Below, piece after piece: positions 21,711 to 31,963 of a DNA stretch of 64,000 bases (position 1 is its first letter; every line of letters begins with the position of its first letter). A program made the position numbers and the translations under genes. The stretch is taken from positions 310,001 to 374,000 of the forward strand of contig OZ037915.1 of assembly GCA_964035575.1 (NCBI GenBank). Direction: 5' to 3'. The notes beneath the pieces were generated by a model. The model saw only the letters and a program-made list of their open reading frames with translations. It was not told the origin of the DNA and ran no database searches. The stretch comes from Rhynchopus sp. YZ270_cl-10. Lineage: Eukaryota > Euglenozoa > Diplonemea > Diplonemida > Diplonemidae.

Positions 21711-23197
21711 TTAAGGAGAATGTCCGGCATTGTTCCAACGCTCAGTGTCTGCCCCTGCACCAATGAGCACCTCCACCACGTCTGCATGTTTTCTGTCCAC
21801 AGCAAAGTGCAACGCAGTGCAGTTGTCGCTGTCTTGGTGATTCAGGTCGACCTCCGGCAAGCTAACAAGATAGCGCACAGTATCGATGTGTCCATCATAC
21901 GCTGCAAGGATAAGACATGTGTCTCTTCTGGTGTCTGTGTCACGTACATCCGCACCTGCCTCGACCAACATCTTCACAGTTGTGAGTTCTCCTAAAATGC
22001 TAGCAAAGTGCAGAGGCGAGTGTCCTTCATCATTCCATGTCTCAGTGTCTGCCCCTGCACCAATGAGCACCTGCACCACGTCTGCATGTTTTTCCTGTAC
22101 AGCAAAGTGCAACGCAGTGAAGTTCCTGCTGTCTTGGTGATTCAGGTCCACCTCCGGCAAGCTCACAAGATAGCGCACAGTATCGGTGTGTCCCTGATAC
22201 GCTGCAAGCATAAGACATGTGTTTCCTTGCGCATCTGTGTCACGTACATCCGCACCTGCCTCGACCAACATCTTCACAGTTGTGAGTTCTCCTAAAATGC
22301 TAGCAAAGTGCAGAGGCGAGTGTCCTTCATCATTCCATGTCTCAATGTCTGCCCCTGCATCAATGAGCACCTGCACCACGTCTGCATGTTTTTGTTGTGC
22401 AGCACCGTGCAACGCAGTGTAGTTCCTGCTGCCTTGGTGATTCAGGTCCATCTCCGGCAAGCTCAGAAGATAGCGCACAGTATCGGTGTGTCCAAAATAC
22501 GCTGCAAGGATAAGACACGTGTCTCTTCTGGTGTCTGTGGCACGCACATCCGCACCTGCTTTGACTAACATCTTCATATTCGTGACTTCTCCTGAAAAGC
22601 TAGCAAAGTGCAGAGGCGAGCATCCTTCATCATTCTTTGTCTCAATGTCTGCCCCTGCATCAATGAGCACCTCCACCACGTCTGCATGTTTTCTGTCCAC
22701 AGCAAAGTGCAACGCAGTGCAGTTCCTGCTGTCTTGGTGATTCAGGTCGACCTCCGGCAAGCTCACAAGATAGCGCACAGTATCGGTGTGTCCCTGATAC
22801 GCTGCAAGCATAAGACATGTGTTTCCTTGCGCATCTGTGTCACGTACATCCGCACCTGCCTCGACCAATATCTTCACAGTTGTGAGTTCTCCTGAAAGCT
22901 AGCAAAGTGCAGAGGCGAGTGTCCGTCATCATTCTTTGTCTCAATGTCTGCCCCTGCATCAATGAGCACCTGCACCACGTCTGCATGTTTTCTGTCCACA
23001 GCAAAGTGCAACGCAGTGCAGTTCGTGCTGCCTTGGTGATTCAGGTCGACCTCCGGCAAGCTAACAAGATAGCGCACAGTATCGATGTGTCCCTGAGACG
23101 CTGCACGGATAAGACACGTGTTTCCTTTGGCGTCTGTGGCACGTACATCCGGACCTGCTTTGAACAATTTCTTCACAGTTGCGACCAACTTCATCAT
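21711..23197 (-). CDS. Ankyrin-repeat protein with one frameshift
   Basis: Start MMKLVATVKKLFKAG at 23197. About fifteen ankyrin repeats of 33 residues follow, organised as five tandem units of roughly 100 residues (300 bp) that are nearly identical (GADVRDTDAQGNTCLMLAAY, LVSLPEVDLNHQ, CTALHFAVDRKHADVV). Ankyrin repeats bind protein partners; the partner is unknown and there is no signal peptide or membrane segment. At about 22890-22900 one base is missing relative to the same position in the sister units (GAAAGCTAGC against GAAAAGCTAGC), breaking the frame; the span is 1487 nt. It may be a sequencing error or a young pseudogene. Coding begins right after TTTTCAGGAGAACTC, the start of a normal repeat unit, suggesting a 5'-truncated array given a new start. 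Its upstream leader is shared with the papain-fold family. Confidence 0.75.
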
Positions 23198-23364
23198 TGT
23201 TGTGTTGTGAGTTCTCCTGAAAATGTACACAAATAAAGGGTGAGAAAGTTGCACCAGATCACACTATGCCCTCACTTTTCAGGTATGGTAGCTCGCCAAC
23301 CTGCGGGCAGCAGTATTCACAAGAGATGCAAAGAAAACACTCAAAAAACACTCCTTCACAGATG

Positions 23365-24401
23365 GCAAAAAAAGGTTAGTATCTGTGCGGGTGTGGAGGG
23401 AGCAGAGGGGATAGGGAAGGGGTCTTCGTCTGACAATAAAAGGGGAGAGGAGAGGGGGGGGTGACAGCTTTTTTGGTTTGGTTACAACTGCAAAAGATAC
23501 GGACGGGCAAGAATGCTTTAAGCTTTGTGTAAGAGGCGGTGGGGTGGGGTGGGGGATGCAGCACAAATCATCACACAGACAAAGTACCTCCATTACGTCT
23601 GCTCCTGGAACACTAGCTGTAGCATAGCCTTGTGGAGCCTGTCACACCATTCTGACATCTGTCACATCGTATGTCTCCTGTTTCATTGTTCCTTTCTGTA
23701 TACTTTCACGCAGGGCTTTAAACAGTGTTTCGTGTTCTCAACAAAACTAAGTCAAAACTGAATGTTGGCTGAAGTCAATGTACTGCAGAAGGTACAGCCA
23801 CACTACGCACACCACATCCTTGCCCAAGGGTACATGAAAAACAACACTAAACTTCGCACCGTGCGTTTCATAATCGTATTTTCTATAATTTCTTCACACA
23901 CGTCTTTGCACCTTCGCACTCAATTGCAGAATCAATGGAAACAGCGTACTTCAGATAATAATAACAACCTTGTTCCGAGCTGCTCTCTTTCACCACTGAT
24001 ACGACCATTTCCCACAAATGAAAGAATATTTCACAAACAAAACTTTCTGATGTAATTCATGAAGCGCCGTCACGTTGCTGCATGTTGCTATGAGTGCGGC
24101 AAGGCGCAGTCGTGATAAAACCTTTCGCGTCGTCTGCTATTCCCGCACTTATCCTCCTCACAGTCCCTTGCCTTTTTCTTTGCGTGCTTTATTTTGAAAA
24201 TTTCCTTCTTGTTACTTTGTTGAGTTACATAAACAGGAACGTGTATGTGGGAATCGGAGCACCATGCGGCATAATCTGACTTACAGGAGGTGGTCTTTCG
24301 GCAGTTTTCAGCAAAAAGTTTACATTTTGGTTGAGAAAGCGTGGTTCATCCCTCCCCAACCCACTCATATTAAGTTAACCCGCAAAGCGAAACAGTTGTT
24401 T
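23365..24401. repeat. Duplicated flank unit of the papain-fold array (unit nearest the ankyrin gene)
   Basis: This stretch is about 1 kb and near-identical to 25641-26715, 29668-30754 and 31964-33033, with small indels. It includes the leader of the gene on its left and the 3' flank of the gene on its right. Its left boundary shows that the ankyrin gene occupies the place where a further family member would be expected. Confidence 0.75.
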
Positions 24402-25640
24402 TTATGTCCCCCACTCCGCGTTTATTGCTACTTTATGGAAAAACGGGCCTCCTTCTAGCATACTTTCACCAAGGTCCTCCATCTCCATGGCGTGTGCCCC
24501 TGATACAGTGGGGTACTTGGCAGGTATCTGGCACACAGGTGCTGTCACAAACGAAACAGACACACGAGAAGAAGAGAGGTACTCCTCCGACACCTCCACG
24601 AACTGCTTCCCTGCCCACCAGTTCTGGAGGAGGAAGTAGTGGGTGCCCCCTTCTTCACGGTGTCCCACCACTGCCATCGCATGTAGCCCAACATCGCTTG
24701 CTGTCAGATTTCCATGATAACTCGTACCGTCTTGCAGGAACGCTGGCTCGACCCGGAATGATGACACGAGCCCAATGCCGTACTGTCTGATGTGATCCGC
24801 AACGTCCAGTACGCTCGAGCCAAGTCCCAAGCTCGTCACATCCCCCATCTTCAACCCCATGATGTCGCACATGAAGTCGAAACTGCTGCCACCAATATTG
24901 TCCGTAACGCGGCGACAAACAGAAAAATCGTCACAGAACTGCACAACGTACTTCGCCACGTTCAGCATACCATGCTCTGTGTCGCCAGTGTTCAGCGCAA
25001 CCACAACATGCTGCAAGACTGCCCCTGCGTGCGTGTAGCTCAACCCGCTGTGCTGGATACGACTTATTGCGAGGTCATCCTTCTCGATCCGTCCTGCAAG
25101 CGGGAAGTTGCGCAGTGTCCTGTAGTCCCTGTACAGGACGTAAGCACCAGCTTCGTTCCACTGAGGGTGCTCCCTCGTGAACGCATCAAGCGCGTCAAGA
25201 AGATGGGGTACTGAGTTGGCCTCAGTGGTGCCCAGTGAGTGGACAAGATCACCCCTCAGCAGACACTTCGCACGGTGGCACCTCTTTGCGTCGTTTCCAG
25301 AATTGATGTTGTCCAGTGCTGCCAGATCCTTCCATGTCCATGAATCAAAGCCATACGTCACTCCCTTCCACGCAAAGAAGTGGTCCACAGCAGCAGACCA
25401 CAGCACATGCTGCTCTGCCTGCTTCGCCACTGCGCGAGGAATCTTCTTCGCCGCCGCTGCTGCCCGCCACTTCCTCGCGTCATCGCCGTACGCTTTGCGG
25501 AGGGTGCCAACTGTTGCGTCACCGCCAAACTTTTCCGCCTGTTCCTCCGGCACTACATCCGACAGTGGTGTGTCGTCGAAGAAGCTCCTTCGCTGCTGCT
25601 CAGGTTTGGTGGGGCGTACCTTGCTCGCGGTGCAACCCAT
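24402..25640 (-). CDS. Papain-fold pseudopeptidase with myristoylation motif, copy 1
   Basis: 412 residues. MGCTASKV is a strong N-myristoylation plus Cys-palmitoylation motif, so membrane anchoring on the cytosolic side is likely. The C-terminal half reads as a C1 (papain) fold. Q196-x5-Y202 in IQHSGLSYTHAGAV aligns with papain Q19-x5-C25, so the nucleophile Cys is Tyr. NIGGSSFDFM aligns with the papain GCNGG region. His320 in LHAMAVVGH and Asn340 in FLLQNWW match the catalytic His and Asn. Residues 40-190 are an alpha-helical region of unknown fold in the propeptide position. Such a protein should not cleave by the papain mechanism; a scaffold or inhibitor role is inferred. All five copies keep Tyr at this site. 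An acceptor-like CGCACAG lies upstream of the ATG. Confidence 0.75.
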   Translation of the reverse strand: MGCTASKVRPTKPEQQRRSFFDDTPLSDVVPEEQAEKFGGDATVGTLRKAYGDDARKWRAAAAAKKIPRAVAKQAEQHVLWSAAVDHFFAWKGVTYGFDSWTWKDLAALDNINSGNDAKRCHRAKCLLRGDLVHSLGTTEANSVPHLLDALDAFTREHPQWNEAGAYVLYRDYRTLRNFPLAGRIEKDDLAISRIQHSGLSYTHAGAVLQHVVVALNTGDTEHGMLNVAKYVVQFCDDFSVCRRVTDNIGGSSFDFMCDIMGLKMGDVTSLGLGSSVLDVADHIRQYGIGLVSSFRVEPAFLQDGTSYHGNLTASDVGLHAMAVVGHREEGGTHYFLLQNWWAGKQFVEVSEEYLSSSRVSVSFVTAPVCQIPAKYPTVSGAHAMEMEDLGESMLEGGPFFHKVAINAEWGT

Positions 25641-25745
25641 TCTGTGTGTGTGTTTTTTTTCGTGTATTGGTATCTGTGCGGGTGTGGAGGGAGCAGAGGG
25701 GATAGGGAAGGGGTCTTCGTCTGACAATAAAAGGGGAGAGGAGAG
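25641..25745 (-). promoter_or_regulatory. Shared 5' leader of the papain-fold array
   Basis: Upstream of each ATG is a T/G repeat (CA-rich on the coding strand), then GATACCAA, then a pyrimidine-rich stretch ending CACACCCGCACAG, then TTTTATTGTCAGACGAAG. Copies: 23372-23464 (ankyrin gene), 27952-28066, 29668-29780, 31964-32085 and 34261-34378. The pyrimidine tract ending in CAG would serve as a trans- or cis-splice acceptor. Confidence 0.6.
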
Positions 25746-26715
25746 GGGGGGGTGACAGCTTTTTTGGTTTGGTTACAACTGCAAAAGATACGGACGGGCA
25801 AGAATGCTTTAAGCTTTGTGTAAGAGGCGGTGGGGTGGGGTGGGGGATGCATCACTAATCATCACACAGACAAAGTATGATCCTGTCACACCATTCTGAC
25901 ATCTGTCACATCGTATGTATCCTGTTTCATTGTTCCTTTCTGTATACTTTCACGCAGGGCTTTAAACAGTGTTTCGTGTTCTCAACAAAACTACGTCAAT
26001 ACTGAATGTTGGCTGAAGTCCATGTACTGCAGAAGGTACAGCCACACTACGCACACCACATCCTTGCCCAAGGGTACATGAAAAACAACACTAAACTTCG
26101 CACCGTGCGTTTCATAATCGTATTGTCTATAATTTCGCTTACACTTTGTGGAGGAGATGATGTGACTCCATTTCCTGGCCATGCCGTTCACCTCACACCA
26201 CTCTTTCCCTTTTGGGTTTCTTCACACACGTCTTTGCACCTTCGCACATAATTGCAGAATCAATGGAAACAGCGTACTTCAGATAATAATAACGACGTTG
26301 TTCCGAGCTGCTCTCTTTCACCACTGATACGACCATTTCCCACAAAGGAAAGAATATTTCACAAACAAAACTTTCTGATGTAAATCTATGACTGCGGCAA
26401 GGCGCAGTCGTGATTAAAACCTTTCGCGTCGTCTGCTATTCCCGCACTTATCCTCCTCACAGTCCCTTGCCTTTTTCTTTGCGTGCTTTATTTTGAAAAT
26501 TTTTTTCTTGTTACTTTGTTGAGTTACATAAACAGGAACGTGTATGTGGGAATCGGAGCACCATGCGGCATAATCTGACTTACAGGGGGTGGTCTTTCGG
26601 CAGTGTTCAGCAAAAAGTTCGGCTAGATTTTGGTTGTGAAAATTTGGTGAAAGCGTGGTTCATCCCTCCCCATCCCACCCATATTAAGTTAACCCGCAAA
26701 GCGAAACAGTTGTTT
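25746..26715. repeat. Duplicated flank unit between copies 1 and 2
   Basis: It is homologous to the unit at 23365-24401 and to the two units further right. It includes the conserved stretch starting ATGTTGGCTGAAGTC (26006) that could encode about 90 residues but loses its frame between units. Confidence 0.75.
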
Positions 26716-27951
26716 TTATGTCCCCCACTCCGCGTTTATTGCTACTTTATGGAATAACGGGCCTTCTAGCACACTTTCACCAAGGTCCTCCATCTCCATG
26801 GCGTGTGCCCCTGATACAGTGGGGTACTTGGCAGGTATCTGGCACACAGGTGCTGTCACAAACGACACGGACGTACCAGAAGAAGAGAGGTACTCCTCCG
26901 ACACCTCCACGAACTGCTTCCCTGCCCACCAGTTCTGGAGGAGGAAGTGGTGGGTGCCCCCTTCTTCGCGGTGTCCCACCACTGCCATCGCATGACGCCC
27001 AACTTCGCGTTCTGTCAGAGTTCCATGATAACTCGTACCGTCTTGCAGGAACGCTGGCTCGACCCGGAATGATGACACGAGCCCAATGCCGTACTGTCTG
27101 ATGTGATCCGCAACGTCCAGTATGCTCGAGCCAGCTCCCATCGTTGCCACACTCCCCTTCTTCAACCCCATGATCTCGCACATGAAGTCGAAACTGCTGC
27201 CACCAACATTGTCCACAACGTGCCGAAAAACAGAATAATCTTCATAGAACTGCACGATGTACTTCGCCACGTTCAGCATGCCATGCTCTGTGTCGCCAGT
27301 GTTCAGCGCAACCACAACATACTGCACGACTGCCCCTGCGTGCGTGTAGCTCAACCCGCTGTGCTGGATACGACTTACTGCGAGGTCATCCTTCTCGATC
27401 CGTCCTGCAAGCGGGAAGTTGCGCAGTGTCCTGTAGTCCCTGTACAGGACGTAAGCGCCGTCTGCGTTCCACTGAGGGTGCTCCCTCGTGAACGCATCAA
27501 GCGCGTCAAGAAGATGGGGTACTGAGTCGGCCTCAGTGGTGCCCAGTGAGTGGACAAGATCACCCCTCAGCAAACACTTCGCACGGTGGCACCTCTTTGT
27601 GTCGTTTCCAGAATTGATGTTGTCCATTGCTTCCAGATCCTTCCATGTCCATAAACGAAGGCCATTCGTCACTCCCTTCCACGCAAAAAAGTGGTCCACA
27701 GCAGTAGAACACAGAAAATGCTGCTCTGCCTGCGCGGCCACTGCGCGAGGAATCTTCCTCGCCGCCACAGCTGCCTGCCACTTCCTTCCATCGTCGCCGT
27801 ACGCTTTGCGGAGGGTGCCAAGTGTTGGATCATCGCCAAACGTCTTCACCTGTTCCTCCGGCACTACATCCGACAGTGGTGTGTCGTCGAAGTAACTTCT
27901 CGGCTCCTGCTCAGGTTTGGTGGGGCGTACCTTGCTCGCGGTGCAACCCAT
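26716..27951 (-). CDS. Papain-fold pseudopeptidase, copy 2
   Basis: 411 residues with the same MGCTASKV start, the Q-x5-Tyr substitution (SGLSYTHAG), GRHAMAVVGH and LLQNWW. Differences from copy 1 cluster in two places: the stretch after Tyr (YVVVALNTG, YEDYSVFRHVVDNVGG) and the loop before the His (TLTEREVGRH). It ends HKVAINAEWGT like copy 1. The full-length open frame and mostly conservative changes suggest it is kept under selection or is very young. Confidence 0.75.
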   Translation of the reverse strand: MGCTASKVRPTKPEQEPRSYFDDTPLSDVVPEEQVKTFGDDPTLGTLRKAYGDDGRKWQAAVAARKIPRAVAAQAEQHFLCSTAVDHFFAWKGVTNGLRLWTWKDLEAMDNINSGNDTKRCHRAKCLLRGDLVHSLGTTEADSVPHLLDALDAFTREHPQWNADGAYVLYRDYRTLRNFPLAGRIEKDDLAVSRIQHSGLSYTHAGAVVQYVVVALNTGDTEHGMLNVAKYIVQFYEDYSVFRHVVDNVGGSSFDFMCEIMGLKKGSVATMGAGSSILDVADHIRQYGIGLVSSFRVEPAFLQDGTSYHGTLTEREVGRHAMAVVGHREEGGTHHFLLQNWWAGKQFVEVSEEYLSSSGTSVSFVTAPVCQIPAKYPTVSGAHAMEMEDLGESVLEGPLFHKVAINAEWGT

Positions 27952-28461
27952 TGTGTGTGTGGATGTGTTTCTTTTGGTGTGTTGGTATCTGTGCGGGTGT
28001 GGAGGGAGCAGAGGGAATAGGGAAGGGGTCTTCGTCTGACAATAAAAGGGGAGAGGGGAGGGGGGTTACAGTGGCTCAATTAGGTCTACGTATTTGCATC
28101 GCTAAACAAACCCATAAGATAAACGTGACAGCAGCGGGACCGATGTATACCCGTCCGGTCGCTGAATACAATACCCTTTTTAGTTTGTTCTCTTGAAATA
28201 TGCTATTTCAAGTTTCAATAAAAAAAAAAGTGCAAACAAGAACAAGAACAAGAACAAGAACAAATAATTGCTCAGAGAGAAAGTGAAGTTATTAATGCAG
28301 GAACCTCCGACTGACCCACGTACTGCAAAATAATAAACTGGAGTCTCTAATAAAGAGTTTTTTTTTTTTCTTCCATTTTTGAAACATTGAATGAACGAGA
28401 ATAAATAAGGTGAAAGACTAGAGACGCCTTTCCGTGGAGACTTGGAGCGAGAAATTGCGTT
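27952..28461. other. Divergent spacer between copies 2 and 3
   Basis: Only the first roughly 115 bp (the leader of copy 2) match the other units. The rest holds an (AAGAAC)n run at 28236-28265 and a short dispersed motif at about 28285-28315 (AGTTATTAATGCAGG...) also found at about 16090. The usual 3' flank of the family is missing here, so an insertion/deletion has replaced it. Confidence 0.55.
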
Positions 28462-29667
28462 TTAGAGTAAACGCTGCTCCGGTGCACACTGGACTCCAAG
28501 GTCCTCCGTCTCCATGGCATATGCCCCTGATACAGTGGGGTAACTCGTTGGTATTTCTGACACAGATTTTGTCACAAAGGAAAAGGACGCACCAGAAGAA
28601 TCGAGGTACTCCTCCGACACCTCCACGAACTGCTTCCCTGCCCACCAGTTCTGGAGGAGGAAGTAGTGGGTGCCCCCTTCCTCACGGTGTCCCACCACTG
28701 CCATCGCATGTAGCCCACCTTCGCATGGTGCCACAATTCCATGATAACTGGTTCCAGCTTGCAGGAAGGCTCTGTCGACTCGGAAGGACGACACGAGCCC
28801 AATGCCGTACTGGCGGAGGTGCTGCGAAATGCGTAGTATGCGCGAACCAGCTCCCATCGTTGCCACATCCCCCTTCTTCAACCCCATGATCTCGCACATG
28901 AAGGGAAGACTGTGGCCACCAGCATTACCCACAACGTGTTGGCCAACCGAAGCAGCGTCACAGAACTGCACAAAGTACTTCGCCACGTTCAGCATGACAT
29001 GCTCTGTGCCGCCAGAGTTCAGGGCAACTACCACATGCTGCACTACTGCCCCTGCGTGGGTGTAGCTCAACCCGCTGTGCTGGATACGACTTACTGCGAG
29101 GTCATCCTTCTCGATCCGTCCTGCAAGCGGGAAGTTGCGCAGTGTCCTGTAGTCCCTGTACAGGACGTAAGCGCCGTCTGCATTCCACTGAGGGTGCTCC
29201 CTCGTGAACGCATCAAGCGCGTCAAGAAGATGGGATCCTGAGTCGGCGTCAGTGGTGCCCAGTGAGTGAATCAGATCGCCCTGCAGCAGACGCTTCGCAC
29301 GGCAGCACCTCTTGGAGTCGTTTCCATAATTCGTGTTGTCCAGTGCTTCCAGATCCTTCCATGTCCATAAACGAAGGCCATTCATCACCCCCTTCCACGC
29401 AAAGAAGTCGTCGACAGCAGCAGACCACAGCACGTGCTGCTCTGCCTGCTTCGCCACTGCGCGAGGAATCTTCTTCGCCGCCGCTGCTGCCCGCCACTTC
29501 CTCGCGTCATCGCCGTACGCTTTGCGGAGGGTGCCAACTGTTGCATCATCGCCAAAGGTTTTCGCATACTCCTCCGGCATAACGTCCGACAGTGGTGCAT
29601 CGCTGAAGAAGCTCCTCGGCTCCTGAGGAGGCTTGGCGGGGCGTACCTTGCTCGCGGTGCAACCCAT
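28462..29667 (-). CDS. Papain-fold pseudopeptidase, copy 3 (most divergent)
   Basis: 401 residues. It keeps MGCTASKV, SGLSYTHAG with Tyr at the nucleophile site, LHAMAVVGH and LLQNWW. It differs from the others at GNAGGHSLPFM, ILRISQHLRQYG and VAPCEGGLH, and its C-terminus is replaced by GVQCAPEQRLL, matching loss of the shared 3' flank. The catalytic-site substitution survives in the most divergent copy, so the Tyr is ancestral to the array. Confidence 0.75.
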   Translation of the reverse strand: MGCTASKVRPAKPPQEPRSFFSDAPLSDVMPEEYAKTFGDDATVGTLRKAYGDDARKWRAAAAAKKIPRAVAKQAEQHVLWSAAVDDFFAWKGVMNGLRLWTWKDLEALDNTNYGNDSKRCCRAKRLLQGDLIHSLGTTDADSGSHLLDALDAFTREHPQWNADGAYVLYRDYRTLRNFPLAGRIEKDDLAVSRIQHSGLSYTHAGAVVQHVVVALNSGGTEHVMLNVAKYFVQFCDAASVGQHVVGNAGGHSLPFMCEIMGLKKGDVATMGAGSRILRISQHLRQYGIGLVSSFRVDRAFLQAGTSYHGIVAPCEGGLHAMAVVGHREEGGTHYFLLQNWWAGKQFVEVSEEYLDSSGASFSFVTKSVSEIPTSYPTVSGAYAMETEDLGVQCAPEQRLL

Positions 29668-30754
29668 TGTGTGTGTGGGTGTGGTTTTTTTGGTGTGTTG
29701 GTATCTGTGCGGGTGTGGAGGGAGCAGAGGGGTTAGGGAAGGGGTCTTCGTCTGACAATAAAAGGGGAGAGGAGAGGGGGGGGTGACAGCTTTTTTGGTT
29801 TAGTGTTAACTGCAAAAGATAAGGATAGGCAAGAATGCTTTAAGCTTTGTGTAAGAGGGGTGGGGTGGGGTGGGGGATGCATCACTAATCATCACACAGA
29901 CAAAGTATGATCCTGTCACACCATTCTGACATCTGTCACATCGTATGTCTCCTGTTTCATTGTTCCTTTCTGTATACTTTCACGCAGGGCTTTAAACAGT
30001 GTTTCGTGTTCTCAACAAAACTAAGTCAATACTGAATGTTGACTGAAGTCAATGTACTGCAGAAGGTACAGCCACACTACGCACACCACATCCTTGCCCA
30101 AGGGTACATGAAAAACAACACTAAACTTCGCACCGTGCGTTTCATAATCGTATTGTCTATAATTTCGCTTACACTTTGTGGAGGAGATGATGTGACTCCA
30201 TTTCCTGGGCCATACCGTTCACCTCACACCACTCTTTCCCTTTTGGGTTTCTTCACACACGTCTTTGCACCTTCGCACATAATTGCAGAATCAATGGAAA
30301 CAGCGTACTTCAGATAATAATAACAACCTTGTTCCGAGCTGCTCTCTTTCACCACTGATACGACCATTTCCCACAACTTTCTAATGTACGTTGCTGCATG
30401 TTGCTATGAGTGCGGCAAGGCGCGGTCGTGATTAAGACCTTTCGCGTCGTCTGCTATTCCCGCTCTTATCCTCCTCACAGTCCCTTGCCTTTTTCTTTGC
30501 GTGCTTTATTTTGAAAATTTCCTTCTTGTTACTTTCTTGTTACATAAACAGGAACGTGTATGTGGGAATCGGAGCACCATGCGCATAATCTGACTTACAG
30601 GGGGTGGTTCTTCGGCAGTGTTCAGCAAAAAGTTTGGCTTCATTTTGGTTGAGAATGTGGTGAAAGCGTGGTTCATCCCTCCCCAACCCACCCATATTAA
30701 GTTAACCTGCAAAGCGAAACAGTTGTTTTTACGTCCCCCTCTCCGCGTTTATTG
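29668..30754. repeat. Duplicated flank unit between copies 3 and 4
   Basis: Homologous to the other roughly 1-kb flank units. It begins with the shared leader and includes the ATGTTGACTGAAGTC stretch (30036). Confidence 0.75.
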
Positions 30755-31963
30755 CTACCTTATGGAAAACGGGCCTTCTAGCACACTTTCACCGAGGTCC
30801 TCCATCTCCATGGCGTGTGCCCCTGATACAGTGGGGTACTTGGCAGGTATCTCGCACACAGGTGCTGTCACAAACGACACAGACGTACCAGAAGAAGAGA
30901 GGTACTCCTCCGACACCTCCACGAACTGCTTCCCTGCCCACCAGTTCTGGAGGAGGAAGTGGTGGGTGCCCCCTTCTTCACGGTATCCCACCACTGCCAT
31001 CGCATGACGCCCAACTTCGCGTTCTGTCACAGTTCCATGATAACTCGTACCGTCTTGCAGGAACGCTGGCTCGACCCGGAATGACGACACCAGCCCAATG
31101 CCGTACTGTCTGAGGTGATCCGCAACGTCCAGTACGCTCGAACCAGCTCCCATCGTCGCCACACCCCCCTTCTTCAACCCCATGATCTCGCACATGAAGC
31201 GAAGACTGCTGCCACCAACATTGTCCACAACGTGCCGACAAACAGAATAATCTTCATAGAACTGCACGATGTACTTCGCCACGTTCAGCATGCCATGCTC
31301 TGTGTCGCCAGAGTTCAGCGCAACCACTACCTGCTGCACGACTGCCCCTGCGTGTGTGTAGCTCAACCCGCTGTGCTGGATGCGACTTACTGCGAGGTCA
31401 TCCTTCTCGATCCCTCCTGCAAGCGGGAAGTGGCGCAGTGTCCTGTAGTCCCTGTACAGGACGTAAGCGCCGTCTGCGTTCCACTGAGGGTGCTCCCTCG
31501 TGAACGCATCAAGCGCGTCAAGAAGATGGGGTACTGCGTCGGCGTCAGTGGTGCCCAGTGAGTGGACAAGATCACCCTTCAGCAGACACTTCGCACGGTG
31601 GCACCTCTTTGCGTCGTTCTTCACCTTGCTCTTATCCATTGCTGCCAGATCCTTCCATGTACATAAACGATCGCCATACGTCACTCCTTTCCACGCAAAG
31701 AAGTGGTCGACCGCAGCAGACCACAGCACGTGCTGCTCTGCCTGCTTCGCAACTGCGCGAGGAATCTTCTTCGCCGCCACAGCTGCCCGCCACTTCCTTC
31801 CGTCATCGCCGTACGCTTTGCGGAGGGTGCCAAGTGTTGCGTCATCAACAAACTTTTCCGCCTGTTCTTCCGGCACTACTTCCGACAGTGGTGTGTTGTC
31901 GAAGAAGCTTCTTGTCTCCTGCTCAGGCTTGGTGGGGCGTACCGTGCTCGCGGTGCAACCCAT
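30755..31963 (-). CDS. Papain-fold pseudopeptidase, copy 4
   Basis: 402 residues starting MGCTASTV. The site reads SGLSYTHAG, with GRHAMAVVGYREEGG and LLQNWW; Gly-Tyr after the His motif is closer to true papains (HAVxxVGY). The tail is shortened, ending LEGPFSIR where copies 1 and 2 continue to HKVAINAEWGT, because the stop is reached earlier in the shared 3' flank. Confidence 0.75.
   Translation of the reverse strand: MGCTASTVRPTKPEQETRSFFDNTPLSEVVPEEQAEKFVDDATLGTLRKAYGDDGRKWRAAVAAKKIPRAVAKQAEQHVLWSAAVDHFFAWKGVTYGDRLCTWKDLAAMDKSKVKNDAKRCHRAKCLLKGDLVHSLGTTDADAVPHLLDALDAFTREHPQWNADGAYVLYRDYRTLRHFPLAGGIEKDDLAVSRIQHSGLSYTHAGAVVQQVVVALNSGDTEHGMLNVAKYIVQFYEDYSVCRHVVDNVGGSSLRFMCEIMGLKKGGVATMGAGSSVLDVADHLRQYGIGLVSSFRVEPAFLQDGTSYHGTVTEREVGRHAMAVVGYREEGGTHHFLLQNWWAGKQFVEVSEEYLSSSGTSVSFVTAPVCEIPAKYPTVSGAHAMEMEDLGESVLEGPFSIR

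Noticed and set aside
26006-26251. Possible small protein starting MLAEVxVLQKVQPHYAHHIL in each flank unit (also 23762, 30036 and 32374)
   Set aside because: The frame is kept only in the first 60 or so residues and shifts after an indel in one unit; similarity is explained by recent duplication of the whole flank.
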